From Clostridium sp. 1001275B_160808_H3 (GTDB lineage: Bacteria; Bacillota; Clostridia; Clostridiales; Clostridiaceae), in NCBI RefSeq assembly GCF_015550425.1, contig NZ_JADNAT010000001.1, forward strand, positions 62,001 through 126,000: a stretch of DNA of 64,000 nt, written 5' to 3'. The notes under the pieces were generated by a model, which was not told the origin of the DNA, ran no database searches, and worked only from the letters and a program-made list of their open reading frames with translations. This document shows, piece by piece, positions 36,907-46,624 of the stretch. Positions within the stretch are counted from its first letter, which is position 1; every line of letters begins with the position of its first letter. A program made the translations under genes and the position numbers.

Positions 36907-37824
36907 CTAAATTCTATTTTCAAAACTTTTAAGTAATCTTATATAATGATTAGCTTCTCTTAAAACATGATCAGCCATAAGTGGAAGCATCATGGACTTT
37001 ATTTTACACTCATCAATTCCTTCTGTACCTGACTTTTTAAAATCCCTGAAATTAATAGTTTCTGTTAATGTATTATCAGTAACACTCAGCATTGCTATAT
37101 TGTCCATATTGATAGTCTTTTGAATTAAATCGTTATATTTTTTTATAAACTCATCTGCTGTTCTTATTAGAGTTCCTTCGGAAGGATCTAATAAACCTCT
37201 TATAAAGGAAGCATGTTCAAGCATAATATGGTCCCAAAATAACTCAGCATCCTTAATATTTTTCTCTTCGATATCTTGATCATTTTCCAAAGAGTAAACA
37301 TATGAACGGTATAATTTTGCTTCATGTATTAAGTGATCTAAGAATGTAGGATAACTTGCAGTAAATAAATTACATGATAGTACTTCATTTAAAACTTTTG
37401 TTTTTAAGTCTATTATTCCATCAAGTAATTTTATAGCCCTACAATTAAGTTTTTTCACAGAATCCATTATTTTTTTATCATGTTCCTTATCACCTTTAGG
37501 CTGTAATTTTGTTTCCATAATTGTTATTTTAGAATTTATTTCTATACCAGTATAGTATTCTGTTTTTCTTTCTGTACTTAAAGTGTAATCTGTGTAAAGC
37601 TCCCCAGAATCTAATACTTCTTGCCTAACTCTTCCATTACTTATTTTTATAGTATCTAATAAAAGTTTTTCTAATTGTAATTTATATTCATCTGCTTCTT
37701 TAGCAAGCTTAGTATTTTTAGGCGTAAATCCTGCCTCCAAAAAAATAGCATGCTCTTTCATAATTCTTGCATAAAATAAATGTAACTCTAAAGATAAGAA
37801 AATATATCTTTTACGGCCTAGCAT
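36907..37824 (-). CDS. DUF2935 ferritin-like protein
   Basis: 305 residues made of two similar helical halves. Half one has LELHLFYARIMKEHAIFLEAGF (about 11-32) and half two WDHIMLEHASFIRGLLDP (about 197-214), each with the Glu-His pair that in DUF2935 proteins is placed to bind two metal ions. These spore-former proteins are of unknown role and resemble ferritin-like four-helix bundles. GGAGG lies 8 bases before the ATG; terminators flank it. Confidence 0.9.
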   Translation of the reverse strand: MLGRKRYIFLSLELHLFYARIMKEHAIFLEAGFTPKNTKLAKEADEYKLQLEKLLLDTIKISNGRVRQEVLDSGELYTDYTLSTERKTEYYTGIEINSKITIMETKLQPKGDKEHDKKIMDSVKKLNCRAIKLLDGIIDLKTKVLNEVLSCNLFTASYPTFLDHLIHEAKLYRSYVYSLENDQDIEEKNIKDAELFWDHIMLEHASFIRGLLDPSEGTLIRTADEFIKKYNDLIQKTINMDNIAMLSVTDNTLTETINFRDFKKSGTEGIDECKIKSMMLPLMADHVLREANHYIRLLKSFENRI

Positions 37825-38000
37825 AGTTTTTCCTCCATAAGAATTTTATTATAGTATATTTATAAAATTCTTTTTATGTTCATGCTAAGCACTAATTTAA
37901 TCAAATAATAAATTTTGTTTTTTTAATTTATTCTGCATGAAAGTTATATCCGTGTAAATATTTTACAAGCCAAAAAATATTCTCTAATACTACACATAAA

Positions 38001-38813
38001 CTATTCTCTTAAACTAAACATACATGAACACCCTAAACTTCCTTCGCTTTTCATTATTTCACTATATTCTATAAATTCAACTTCATAGCCTTTTTCTTTA
38101 AGCATTTCAGTTACAGATTTATTACTGCTTAATAACTTCTTATTTCCTAAATATACATAGTTAGTTCCTAAATCATCTGCATCCCTTTTTGATATTTCAT
38201 ATAAATTGTTTATGTATTTCTCTATTATCTTTTTATCATAAACATAAGGTGATATAATTGCACTTCCTTTGTCTAAGGTATTGAAAACACAATCTAAATG
38301 TATTTTACTATTATCAAAATTAATTGGAACAACTTTAGACTTATTTCCCATATTTATCAAAACTTCTTGAAGTTCATTGGCGGCCTGGATATTTGTTCTG
38401 CTGCTCATTCCAACAAAAATAACATCTTGATACTTTATAACATCTCCACCTTCTATGTTATTCTTCATTGCATAATATTTAATATTATTATCCTTTATAA
38501 AATTCATAAAATTTTCAGTCTCAATTTTTCTATCTTCATTTCTCATTTTGCTAACAAACATTATATTATCTATTATAAATCCAATATCTTGGGTGAACAC
38601 TTGCTGAGTTGCATTTTTATTTATATCTATAAAGTATAAATTAATATTATTTTTACTCATTGAATTTATAAAATTATTATATTGACTATAAAGCAAATCA
38701 TAATTTACTTTATTATAATACTCACTACTTTTATCTATTATTTTAAAGTTTACTGGATAGCATAATATACAAGATTTTAAATTATCACTTTGGCAATAAT
38801 TTTGTACCTTCAT
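38001..38813 (-). CDS. Amidinotransferase / dimethylarginine dimethylaminohydrolase-like protein
   Basis: 270-residue guanidino-modifying-fold enzyme. The pattern FTQDIGFII (about 73-81), EGGDVI (about 121-126), HLDCVFNTLD (about 171-180, catalytic His) and a C-terminal Gly-Cys-Ser-Cys (about 260-263, nucleophilic Cys) matches DDAH/arginine-deiminase-type hydrolases. It should act on arginine, methylarginine or agmatine-like guanidines; substrate uncertain. It is shorter than arginine deiminase (about 410), favouring the DDAH branch. AAGGAG lies 6 bases before the ATG. Confidence 0.85.
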   Translation of the reverse strand: MKVQNYCQSDNLKSCILCYPVNFKIIDKSSEYYNKVNYDLLYSQYNNFINSMSKNNINLYFIDINKNATQQVFTQDIGFIIDNIMFVSKMRNEDRKIETENFMNFIKDNNIKYYAMKNNIEGGDVIKYQDVIFVGMSSRTNIQAANELQEVLINMGNKSKVVPINFDNSKIHLDCVFNTLDKGSAIISPYVYDKKIIEKYINNLYEISKRDADDLGTNYVYLGNKKLLSSNKSVTEMLKEKGYEVEFIEYSEIMKSEGSLGCSCMFSLRE

Positions 38814-38997
38814 CTTTATCTCCTTATCTATTAAACATTATATATTTATAATTTCAAAATCACATCTATAATATTCACTTTTAAAATTACAATAAAAAAC
38901 ATTTTAAAACACATCTTATTTGAACATTTTAAATTATTAACAGAAGCTGTAATTTTTGAATATATTATTAGAGATAAACTATATACGGGAGATCCTT

Positions 38998-39813
38998 ATG
39001 AAATATTTTGTTAAAACAAGTGACAATACTCGAATTGCTATTGAAGATATAAATACTGAAGCTGAAAAAACTATATTATTTATACATGGATGGCCACTTA
39101 ATCATGAAATATACGAATATCAACTAACGTTCTTCCCAGGTAAGGGCTATAGATGCGTTGGGATTGATTTAAGGGGATTTTTAGCCTCTGATAGACCATA
39201 CAAAGGTTATGATTATAATACTATGGCTGCAGACATCAAAAAAATAATAGATGTTCTTAAATTAGATAATATAACTTTAGTAGGACACTCTATGGGTGCT
39301 GCAATATCAATAAGATATATGTCTAATTATAATGGACATGGTGTATCTAAACTTTGTTTAATAGGAGCTGCTGCTCCTAGCTGGGTAAAAACAAAAGGTT
39401 TTCCTTATGGCTATACTGAAGAAGATGTTATTAGGTTTATAAACAACTCTCTTAACGATCGACCTAATTTTATTAGGAATATTTCTAATTCATTCTTCTA
39501 TAAGTATATATCTCCAGAGCTTTTAAATTGGTTTAATGAGTTAGCATTGTCATCTTCACCATGGTCAACTACTCAATGTTTAATTAGCTTAAAAAATGAA
39601 AGACTATTTAATGATATACCTAAAATAAATATTCCAACATTAATTTTACACGGAACCCATGATGAAGTTTGTCCTTATGAATTTGCTAAGTATTTAAATG
39701 AAAATATTAAAAGTTCTACATTAATTCCTTTAACAGAAAGTGGTCATGTACCATTTATTGAAGAAAAAATTAAAGTAAATGATAATATTCTAAAATTTAT
39801 AGAAAATAATTAA
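38998..39813 (+). CDS. Alpha/beta hydrolase
   Basis: 271-residue alpha/beta-fold hydrolase. HGWPLNH (about 32-38) forms the oxyanion-hole loop, GHSMGA (about 97-102) holds the nucleophile Ser, the acid is the Asp in HGTHDEVCP (about 223) and the His is in ESGHVPFIEE (about 250). The layout resembles haloperoxidase/esterase or epoxide hydrolase-like members; substrate unknown. I chose the ATG at 38998 with GGGAGATCC just upstream; an earlier in-frame start lacks a ribosome site. One of the few plus-strand genes here. Confidence 0.9.
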   Translation: MKYFVKTSDNTRIAIEDINTEAEKTILFIHGWPLNHEIYEYQLTFFPGKGYRCVGIDLRGFLASDRPYKGYDYNTMAADIKKIIDVLKLDNITLVGHSMGAAISIRYMSNYNGHGVSKLCLIGAAAPSWVKTKGFPYGYTEEDVIRFINNSLNDRPNFIRNISNSFFYKYISPELLNWFNELALSSSPWSTTQCLISLKNERLFNDIPKINIPTLILHGTHDEVCPYEFAKYLNENIKSSTLIPLTESGHVPFIEEKIKVNDNILKFIENN

Positions 39814-39871
39814 GATAAATAGGATATCTCAAAACTATACTTAAAAACTAATTTAGAGATTTTAAATAAAT

Positions 39872-39911
39872 AGCACCTAATAAGATATAAATATTTTTAT
39901 TAGGTGCTTTT
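39872..39911 (+). terminator. Terminator after the alpha/beta hydrolase gene
   Basis: Perfect 12-bp stem AGCACCTAATAA / TTATTAGGTGCT (39872-39883 with 39897-39908) followed by TTT. Confidence 0.75.
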
Positions 39912-40009
39912 AGGTTGTAACTACATTCTATTTAATTTGCAGACTAAAAGCTATTTTAAGTCCTAACTATTTAGAGATAGTCCCGTTATAAATTCAAATA
40001 TTACTATAA

Positions 40010-40834
40010 TTAATTTCTTTCAACTTTTATTGAAACTTTAATAACAATATCCTCACCATTACTACTGGCTATTTCATCTATTAATACTTCTTCATAAGAA
40101 TATCCACTAATTCTTAAATTATTTTCTTCTATGTATTTTATCATTTTTTCATATATCTTATAGACTTTATCGTAATATCCACGTGAATAACCTACTAAAT
40201 AAAGACCTTTTGGCTTTATAACTAAATCCTTATATTTTTTCTTTCCTATTACCTTACTAAAATAATAACTATAATTATCAAATCTTTTATTAAGTAAATT
40301 TTCTTTACTTATCATAGATCCAACTGGATAACCATAATCCAAATCATTATCAATACAGTATTTTATAAGTTGTGTATATGTTTCTATATCATAATCATCT
40401 TCAGTTTCCTTTACTGGATTGCTTAATACTATATACTCTTCATCTTTTTCTTCTAAAGATAGTTCATTTGGAGCATTTATCCCAACATTTATTAATCTCA
40501 ATTTAACTTCTAAAAGTTTTTGAATTCTTTTTAAATTTTTTATCTCCTTCTCAACTTCTTCTTTTTCATATTTAAATAATTCTAAAGTGCTTTCAGGAGT
40601 TCTTTTATCTAAAAACTTTTTAATTTCCTTTAATGGCATGCCAATTTCCTTTAATACTGATATAACATTAAAAACTTCTAATTGGTGCTTTGAATAATAC
40701 CTATATCCATTATTCATAATTTTTTCAGGCTTAAATAAATCAATATTATCATAATGAAAAAGAGTTTTCTTTTTTATACCCCAAATCTCTGCAAATTCCC
40801 CTGTTGTATAATATTTTTTATATCTTTTTTCCAT
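40010..40834 (-). CDS. MerR-family regulator with effector-binding domain
   Basis: 274 residues. An N-terminal MerR winged helix-turn-helix (about 8-78: YYTTGEFAEIWGIKKKTLFHYD, RYYSKHQLEVF) is followed by a coiled coil (about 85-115) and a C-terminal GyrI/BmrR-like effector domain (about 130-272). Such BltR/BmrR-type proteins bind drugs and activate an efflux gene. The divergent MATE gene starts 90 bases away and has a promoter with a 19-base spacer, the mark of MerR activation, so it is the probable target. Confidence 0.9.
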   Translation of the reverse strand: MEKRYKKYYTTGEFAEIWGIKKKTLFHYDNIDLFKPEKIMNNGYRYYSKHQLEVFNVISVLKEIGMPLKEIKKFLDKRTPESTLELFKYEKEEVEKEIKNLKRIQKLLEVKLRLINVGINAPNELSLEEKDEEYIVLSNPVKETEDDYDIETYTQLIKYCIDNDLDYGYPVGSMISKENLLNKRFDNYSYYFSKVIGKKKYKDLVIKPKGLYLVGYSRGYYDKVYKIYEKMIKYIEENNLRISGYSYEEVLIDEIASSNGEDIVIKVSIKVERN

Positions 40835-40851
40835 AAATAATAAACCTCCTA

Positions 40852-40882
40852 TTGACTATTCCCTTACTGGATACTTTATTAT
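40852..40882 (+). promoter_or_regulatory. MerR-type promoter of the third MATE gene (19-base spacer)
   Basis: TTGACT (40852-40857) and TATTAT (40877-40882) are separated by 19 bases, longer than the usual 17, as in promoters twisted into shape by MerR proteins. The spacer contains CTTACTGGATAC, of which the dyad symmetry is weak. Confidence 0.65.
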
Positions 40883-40923
40883 AAGAAAAGGAAAAAATCA
40901 ATTAATACTTAGGAGGGGGAGAC

Positions 40924-42276
40924 ATGAATAATTCACTTGGAAAGAAAATTACTTTTTTTAATCTTATAAAATTTACCTTGCCAACAATTATAATGATGGT
41001 ATTTTTCTCACTATACACAATTATTGATGGTATATTTGTCTCTAGATATATTGGATCAACTGCTCTTTCTGCAATAAATATAGTATATCCAATTATTTGC
41101 ATATTAATAGGAATAAGCGTTATGATGGCTACTGGTGGAAGTGCTATTGTTGCAAAGTTAATGGGAGAAGGAAAAAATAAAGAAGCAAAAGAAAGCTTTA
41201 CTCTTATAACAATTTCTTCAATAGTATTTGGGCTAATAATAGCTATATTTTCTTTACTATTTATAAAACAAATTATTTACTTATTAGGCTCAACTGATAG
41301 TTTATATGAAAACTCCCATAAATACTTGTTTACGATGTTACTTTTTACTCCTGTAATTATACTTAAAATGCTTTTTGATTATTTTTTAATTACAGCAGGT
41401 AATCCAAACTTAGGTTTATTAAGTGCAATAATAGGAGGAATAACAAATATTATTTTAGATTATGTACTTATTGTACCTTTAAATATGGGAATTGTTGGTG
41501 CTGCATTAGCAACATGTATAGGTTATTTACTTCCATCAATAATTGGAATTGTGTATTTCTTTAATAAGAAAAACATCTTACATTTTGTTAAGCCTAAATT
41601 CAATTTTAAAACAATACTATATAGTTGTAGCAATGGTTCTTCAGAAATGGTAACTCAAATATCATCAGCTGTTACAACATTTTTATATAATATAATAATG
41701 TTAAAGCTTTTAGGTGAAAATGGTGTTGCTTCTATAACTATAGTTTTATATACTCAATTTTTATTAGTTTCTGCTTTAATAGGCTTTACTTCTGGGGTAT
41801 CACCTCGTATAAGCTATAACTTTGGCAGTAAAGATAAAAAACAGCTTACTAAAATAATTAAATATAGTTATATATTCATAATGTTATTTTCTATTTTCAC
41901 TTTTATAATTTCAAAATACTTATCTCCATCATTAGTTTCTATATTTGCTGGGAAAGGAAATGAAATTTATGATATTACTTTAAATGGATTTAATTTATTC
42001 CAAATAAGCTTCTTATTATGTGGGGTAAATATATTTACATCTGGAATGTTTACTGCATTTTCTAATGGTAAAGTATCTGCTTTACTTTCACTTTTAAGAA
42101 CATTTGTATTCTTATCAACTGGAATAATATTTTTACCATCATTAATAGGTGTAAATGGTGTTTGGCTTGCTGTTCCTCTTGCGGAAACCTTAACTTTAGT
42201 GTTTTCTTTATTTTATGTTTATAAACACAAAAATACCTATGGATATAGCTATAAAAACTTAGAACCCTATGCTTAA
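40924..42276 (+). CDS. MATE-family efflux transporter (MerR-linked)
   Basis: 450 residues with twelve membrane segments. The N-terminal FFSLYTIIDGIFVSRYIGSTALSAINIVYPI (about 28-58) and the half-way repeat near 240 match the MepA branch of MATE exporters. The divergent MerR/BmrR-like gene and the long-spacer promoter predict drug-induced expression, as in Bacillus Blt/Bmr systems although those use MFS pumps. A strong AGGAGGGGG box precedes the ATG. Confidence 0.93.
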   Translation: MNNSLGKKITFFNLIKFTLPTIIMMVFFSLYTIIDGIFVSRYIGSTALSAINIVYPIICILIGISVMMATGGSAIVAKLMGEGKNKEAKESFTLITISSIVFGLIIAIFSLLFIKQIIYLLGSTDSLYENSHKYLFTMLLFTPVIILKMLFDYFLITAGNPNLGLLSAIIGGITNIILDYVLIVPLNMGIVGAALATCIGYLLPSIIGIVYFFNKKNILHFVKPKFNFKTILYSCSNGSSEMVTQISSAVTTFLYNIIMLKLLGENGVASITIVLYTQFLLVSALIGFTSGVSPRISYNFGSKDKKQLTKIIKYSYIFIMLFSIFTFIISKYLSPSLVSIFAGKGNEIYDITLNGFNLFQISFLLCGVNIFTSGMFTAFSNGKVSALLSLLRTFVFLSTGIIFLPSLIGVNGVWLAVPLAETLTLVFSLFYVYKHKNTYGYSYKNLEPYA

Positions 42277-42278
42277 AC

Positions 42279-42345
42279 AAAAAAGTTAAATTAATCTACA
42301 GTATATTCCGAAATAAGAAAACACTATGGATTAATTTAACTTTTT
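42279..42345. terminator. Bidirectional terminator between MATE and GDPD genes
   Basis: 17-bp stem AAAAAGTTAAATTAATC / GATTAATTTAACTTTTT (42280-42296 with 42329-42345) with T run on both strands; the two genes converge on it. Confidence 0.8.
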
Positions 42346-42349
42346 CTTT

Positions 42350-43078
42350 TTATATTTCTTCTTTTAATATTTCTCTTAATAACTCTGGATAATCAGTAAA
42401 TAATCCATCTGCTTTATTTTTAATAAGTAATCTCATATATATTGGATTATTAACAGTATATATATTAACCTTCAGATTATTTTCATGTGCTTCTTGAATT
42501 AACTCTCTTGATACAAGTCTTAAATCAGGATGAATTGCATCTACCTCTAACTCTTTAGCATATTTAATTACATCCTCTATTGGCTTATCATATAATATCC
42601 CTGTCTTTATACTACTATCTAATCTTTTAGCAATTTTTATAGAATCATGATTAAAGCTTGATAAAATTATTTGTTTATTTAATTTATATTCATTTATTAA
42701 ACTAATTACATCTGATTCAATTCCCCTATAATGAATCTCATCTGTCTTTAATTCTATATTTAATGTTATGTCTTTACCTTTAATTAGTTCTAGTACTTCC
42801 TCTAATGTAGGTATATGACAATCTATATTATCTGTAAATAATTTTTTTCTATTTTTAAGTTTTATTAACTCATCAAGATTAAAATCCTTAACTAAACCCC
42901 TCCCTAAATAAGTACGCTCTACATCTTCATCATGAATTACAACAAGTTTATTATCTTTTGTCTTATGCACATCTATTTCTAGACCATTTGCCCCAGATTT
43001 GATTCCTTCCTTTAATGAAAGCATCGTATTTTCTGGATAATTAAAACTTGCTCCCCTATGTGCAAAATTTATCATCAT
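42350..43078 (-). CDS. Glycerophosphodiester phosphodiesterase
   Basis: 242 residues, cytosolic (no signal peptide). FAHRGASFNYPENTMLSLKEGIKSGANGLEIDVHKTKDNKLVVIHDE at the start carries the catalytic His residues and the Glu-x-Asp metal site of the GDPD family; LNIELK (about 103) holds the third ligand. It cleaves glycerophosphodiesters to glycerol-3-phosphate and an alcohol. GGAGGAG lies just before two adjacent ATG codons; either may be used. It follows the DUF2809 gene by 27 bases and may share its transcript. Confidence 0.93.
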   Translation of the reverse strand: MMINFAHRGASFNYPENTMLSLKEGIKSGANGLEIDVHKTKDNKLVVIHDEDVERTYLGRGLVKDFNLDELIKLKNRKKLFTDNIDCHIPTLEEVLELIKGKDITLNIELKTDEIHYRGIESDVISLINEYKLNKQIILSSFNHDSIKIAKRLDSSIKTGILYDKPIEDVIKYAKELEVDAIHPDLRLVSRELIQEAHENNLKVNIYTVNNPIYMRLLIKNKADGLFTDYPELLREILKEEI

Positions 43079-43105
43079 TCTCCTCCTTATATATCATACC
43101 TAATA

Positions 43106-43537
43106 TCAATCAAACTTAATTCTAAATATAAATTTATCTATTATTATTCCTATAAATATCCCAACAGTATAACAAATCAAATCAGAAAATAAAAATCCAT
43201 GACCTAATATTAATGATCCTATTAGAGTATTTCTTATTTCATTAAGCCACGCTCCTTGATATAGTTGTGAAATTTCTATTCCATAAGAGAATATTAAAGA
43301 TAATATTGTAATTTTTCTTATATTAAACCTATTAAATAGAACGGCTAATCCTAAATAGACCATAGTTGCCCATAAGGTATCTCCTGCATACTTTCCTAAA
43401 AAACTAGGCAAATAATTAATATACTTTCTTGAGACTAATCCAAAGCACATTGTAGTTAAAGTTAATAATAAATAAATTGCTCTACTTCTACTAAAATTAC
43501 TTTCTTTATTTTTAAAGAAAGTTCCAAGCTTTATCAT
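43106..43537 (-). CDS. DUF2809 membrane protein
   Basis: 143 residues with four membrane segments. GLVSRKY near the N-terminus, then YAGDTLWATMVYLGLAVLF (about 49-67) and EISQLYQGAWLNEIRNTLIGSLILGHGFLFSDLICYTVG (about 88-126) match the DUF2809 family, which is related in shape to VanZ-like proteins; role unknown. The ATG overlaps the stop of the S41-like gene by four bases (ATGA), so the two are translationally coupled. Confidence 0.85.
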   Translation of the reverse strand: MIKLGTFFKNKESNFSRSRAIYLLLTLTTMCFGLVSRKYINYLPSFLGKYAGDTLWATMVYLGLAVLFNRFNIRKITILSLIFSYGIEISQLYQGAWLNEIRNTLIGSLILGHGFLFSDLICYTVGIFIGIIIDKFIFRIKFD

Positions 43538-44634
43538 TTTATATAATCCTCTATTTTTCTATAAACTATTTCTTCTGGATATAATGCCATAACTGAATCA
43601 TCATCTATTAACTTGTAATATTTTGTTGAGTAAGTAACAATAAATTTACTATTTGGTAATTCAAATTTTAATATTTCACCATAACAGTTAGGTTTTCCTC
43701 CAGATGGTTCTCCTACTATCTTTGCATTAGTTTCATTTATAAATTCATAGGCATTTAAAAGGGCTGATGAGAAAGTTCTTCTACCAATTATGACTTTTAA
43801 ATTTTCACGTTTATTTATATATTTATTTGTTTTTATAAAATCTATAAGTGTTCTAATTAATCTAGAATCGCCTCCAAGATTATCACTTAAATCCAATGTT
43901 AATTTTTCAATGGAATTTTTATTAATATATTCAACTACATCATTTATCTTTTGACTTAATTTTATATCTCCATCTTCTCTACATGAATTATATTTTATAT
44001 ATATTTCTTTTGAATCTATCAAATGTTCATACCAAAAGTTTTCAAATTCATTTTTTGCATATATAGGTAATTTATATTCTTCTGTATATATCAATTCCTC
44101 TAAGGATAAAGTCTCTACAATACACTCAAAATCATTTACTTTAATCTTAACTTTATCTACTGAATCTATTAATAATAATCCATATAGTACATCAGCTGCT
44201 TGAAGATATTTCATGCTTTGCTCTTTAAATAAAAACTCATTTTCATATGAGATTATTTCTTTTAGTTCTTCTATAATTTCATATATTGATATACCCTCAA
44301 TTGAGCTTACCTTTTTATACAACAAACTTTTATATTTTTCATTAGTCTTTATTATATAAATTCCATCATTAAACCAATAAAACTTAAATGGTAAATACTT
44401 TTTAACTGGAAAAATAATAGAAGTATGTGCGTCCTTTACTGATGCAACAATTCTACTTAGCTCAACTTTCATATCATCGTAATCTAAATTATTTACTATT
44501 GATTTTAAATAATTTATTTTTTCTTGAAACTCATTTCTTGATATATGAAAAAATAAATTTTTATGTCTCTCTATTAAGTTTTCTTTTAAATACTCTATAT
44601 CTTCAAACCACTTTTCTTCCCATGTATTACTCAT
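43534..44634 (-). CDS. S41-family peptidase-like protein
   Basis: 366 residues. The C-terminal half has the fold marks of S41 C-terminal processing peptidases: DLSDNLGGDSRLI (about 249-261), GRRTFSSALLNA (about 284-295) with the nucleophile Ser, and GEPSGGKPNCYGE (about 308-320). The catalytic Lys expected 25 or so residues after the Ser is not certain. No signal peptide or PDZ domain is visible, so it may act in the cytosol, unusual for S41. The first 100 residues resemble the S41 N-terminal helical domain (KDAHTSI). Confidence 0.8.
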   Translation of the reverse strand: MSNTWEEKWFEDIEYLKENLIERHKNLFFHISRNEFQEKINYLKSIVNNLDYDDMKVELSRIVASVKDAHTSIIFPVKKYLPFKFYWFNDGIYIIKTNEKYKSLLYKKVSSIEGISIYEIIEELKEIISYENEFLFKEQSMKYLQAADVLYGLLLIDSVDKVKIKVNDFECIVETLSLEELIYTEEYKLPIYAKNEFENFWYEHLIDSKEIYIKYNSCREDGDIKLSQKINDVVEYINKNSIEKLTLDLSDNLGGDSRLIRTLIDFIKTNKYINKRENLKVIIGRRTFSSALLNAYEFINETNAKIVGEPSGGKPNCYGEILKFELPNSKFIVTYSTKYYKLIDDDSVMALYPEEIVYRKIEDYIK

Positions 44635-44755
44635 TATAGCTCCTTTATGTTATTAAATTTATTATATTATTGTTATTATAAATTATTTTTTACTATCTTT
44701 TGTATAATAAATTCAATTTATATCCTTATTATTCACTATACCATTATTAAAGAAT

Positions 44756-44815
44756 AAAGAGGCGAATTTATTTGAACTAAACTTTTACTAGTTAGCTAAA
44801 TAACCACGCCTCTTT
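44756..44815 (-). terminator. Terminator after the multicopper oxidase gene
   Basis: 9-bp stem AAAGAGGCG / CGCCTCTTT (44756-44764 with 44807-44815), about 85 bases beyond the stop. T-rich flanks on both strands. Confidence 0.6.
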
Positions 44816-44899
44816 CTTTTTAAGATTATCAACTTATTAAACATTAATATTATTAATACTTTTAATACCTATCAAAATAAAATATTTTCTAATATGATT

Positions 44900-46369
44900 T
44901 TACTCTATTTTTATTTGCCCCATCATACCTTCTTCTTCATGTTCTAGTATGTGGCAATGATACATATATGCTCCTACATTATTAAACCTTACGATAAGTT
45001 TTACTTCTTCATCAGGATTAATAAACACAGTATCTTTCCATCCCATTTCCTCTGGTAAAGGTTCTTTTCCATTCCTTGTTAAGATTTGAAATTGTGTTCC
45101 ATGTATATGGAATGGATGCCCCATAGAATGCATCATTGTAGCTGGATTAGTAATTGTCCAAATTTCTGTTTCTCCATATTTACCTACTTCATTTATTATA
45201 TCCATATCAAATTTTTCATTATTTATTGATACCATATGCCCCATACCTCTAAGTTCAAAACTTCTTTCTTTAGTTACAGTATCCTTTGTCATTCTATCTA
45301 TAGTAGTTAAGCTATTAGGTATTTCAGTTTTATCTTCCACTTTTTCATTAACATTAAAGGTCATTATACTTTTGTTATCGCTTTTTAATTCTATTTTGGT
45401 TCCAATTTCATACTTTGAAAAATCAACTATTATTTCGCCTCTTTCCCCAGGTGATAGGAAAATGCTATTTTGTTTTACTGGCGCTTCTAAAAATCCTCCA
45501 TCTGAAGCAATTTGATAGAATTCATCATTATTACTTAACTTCAAATCAAAATTACTTGAATTAGCTCCATTTACTATCCTAAATCTAACTTTTTCTGTTT
45601 TAACATCTAAAGTTGGATTAATTGAACCATTAATAATTATTGTGTCTCCTACTGCTCCATCCATCATATTTGGATCATATATAAAGCTTCCATCTTTATT
45701 AAAGCTTCTATCTTGAATAACTAATGGTATATCATTTATTCCATAGTCCTTAGGAATATTTAAACTTTTGGATACTTCATCTTCAATATAAAATAATCCT
45801 GCTAGACCTTTATAAACTTGTGTTGCTGTACTTCCAATAAAATGTGGATGATACCATAAAGTTGCTGCTGGCTGATTTATAGTAAAGCTTGGACTCCACG
45901 TCTCTCCTGATTGTATTCCTTGATGAGGACCTCCATCATTTTTACCCTCTACCTCTAATCCGTGCCAATGAATAGTTGTTGCTTCTTTCAACTTATTATT
46001 AACATGGATATTTACCTTTTCTCCTTTATTTACTCTTATTACTGGCCCTAGAAAACTTCCATTATACCCCATAGTATTTGTTTGCTTATTATCTATAAAT
46101 GAAGTTTTTCCTTCTTGTGGCTCTAAAGTAAATTCAGCTATATTTTCATCTGGATTTGTATCCTCTAAAAGCTCAGGTATTGGCAATTTATTTTTAGACT
46201 CATCTATATTATTATCATTATTAGTATTATTAGTTATATTTGTCTTTTCTTCTCTATCTGTATTATTAATTAAAGATTCATTAAAAGGATTCATCAATAA
46301 AGCATATGCAATTATTATTGCTAATGCAATGACTCCTATTATTATATATTTACTATTTTTGCTCTTCAT
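44900..46369 (-). CDS. Multicopper oxidase (CueO/laccase type)
   Basis: 489 residues with an uncleaved-looking N-terminal membrane anchor (about 8-26) followed by an Asn/Asp/Thr-rich linker, so it acts outside the cell membrane. All four copper motifs are present: HWHG (about 138), WYHPHF (about 176), HPFHIHGTQF (about 422) and YHCHILEHEEEGMMG (about 471-485) with the type-1 Cys and Met. It probably oxidises Cu(I) or Mn(II)/Fe(II). The neighbouring SOD and copper-transfer fusion suggest metal and oxygen tolerance. Rare in strict anaerobes. Confidence 0.92.
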   Translation of the reverse strand: MKSKNSKYIIIGVIALAIIIAYALLMNPFNESLINNTDREEKTNITNNTNNDNNIDESKNKLPIPELLEDTNPDENIAEFTLEPQEGKTSFIDNKQTNTMGYNGSFLGPVIRVNKGEKVNIHVNNKLKEATTIHWHGLEVEGKNDGGPHQGIQSGETWSPSFTINQPAATLWYHPHFIGSTATQVYKGLAGLFYIEDEVSKSLNIPKDYGINDIPLVIQDRSFNKDGSFIYDPNMMDGAVGDTIIINGSINPTLDVKTEKVRFRIVNGANSSNFDLKLSNNDEFYQIASDGGFLEAPVKQNSIFLSPGERGEIIVDFSKYEIGTKIELKSDNKSIMTFNVNEKVEDKTEIPNSLTTIDRMTKDTVTKERSFELRGMGHMVSINNEKFDMDIINEVGKYGETEIWTITNPATMMHSMGHPFHIHGTQFQILTRNGKEPLPEEMGWKDTVFINPDEEVKLIVRFNNVGAYMYHCHILEHEEEGMMGQIKIE

Positions 46370-46495
46370 CTTACTCCTCCTAATTAAAATTAATTATTAT
46401 TTAATATATACTATAAATTAGATTTGTGTAGAAAGTATGAAGATTTTTAATATCCACTTACTTTGAAGAATATGCTTTTTAACTTAAGGTTAATT

Positions 46496-46594
46496 AAAAG
46501 CACATCAAATTTAACTGCCCTTTTATATTAACAGCTTTATTATTATATCTGTTTACTATAAAAGGAAGCATATTAAATAATGATGTGCTTTTTT
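46496..46594 (-). terminator. Long imperfect hairpin after the superoxide dismutase gene
   Basis: Outer 12-bp arms AAAAGCACATCA / TGATGTGCTTTT (46496-46507 with 46581-46592) enclose a second stem with CCTTTTATA / TATAAAAGG. T run on both strands. Starts about 30 bases after the SOD stop. Confidence 0.65.
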
Positions 46595-46624
46595 CTAATA
46601 TTGTTTTGAATCTAATTCAATTTT

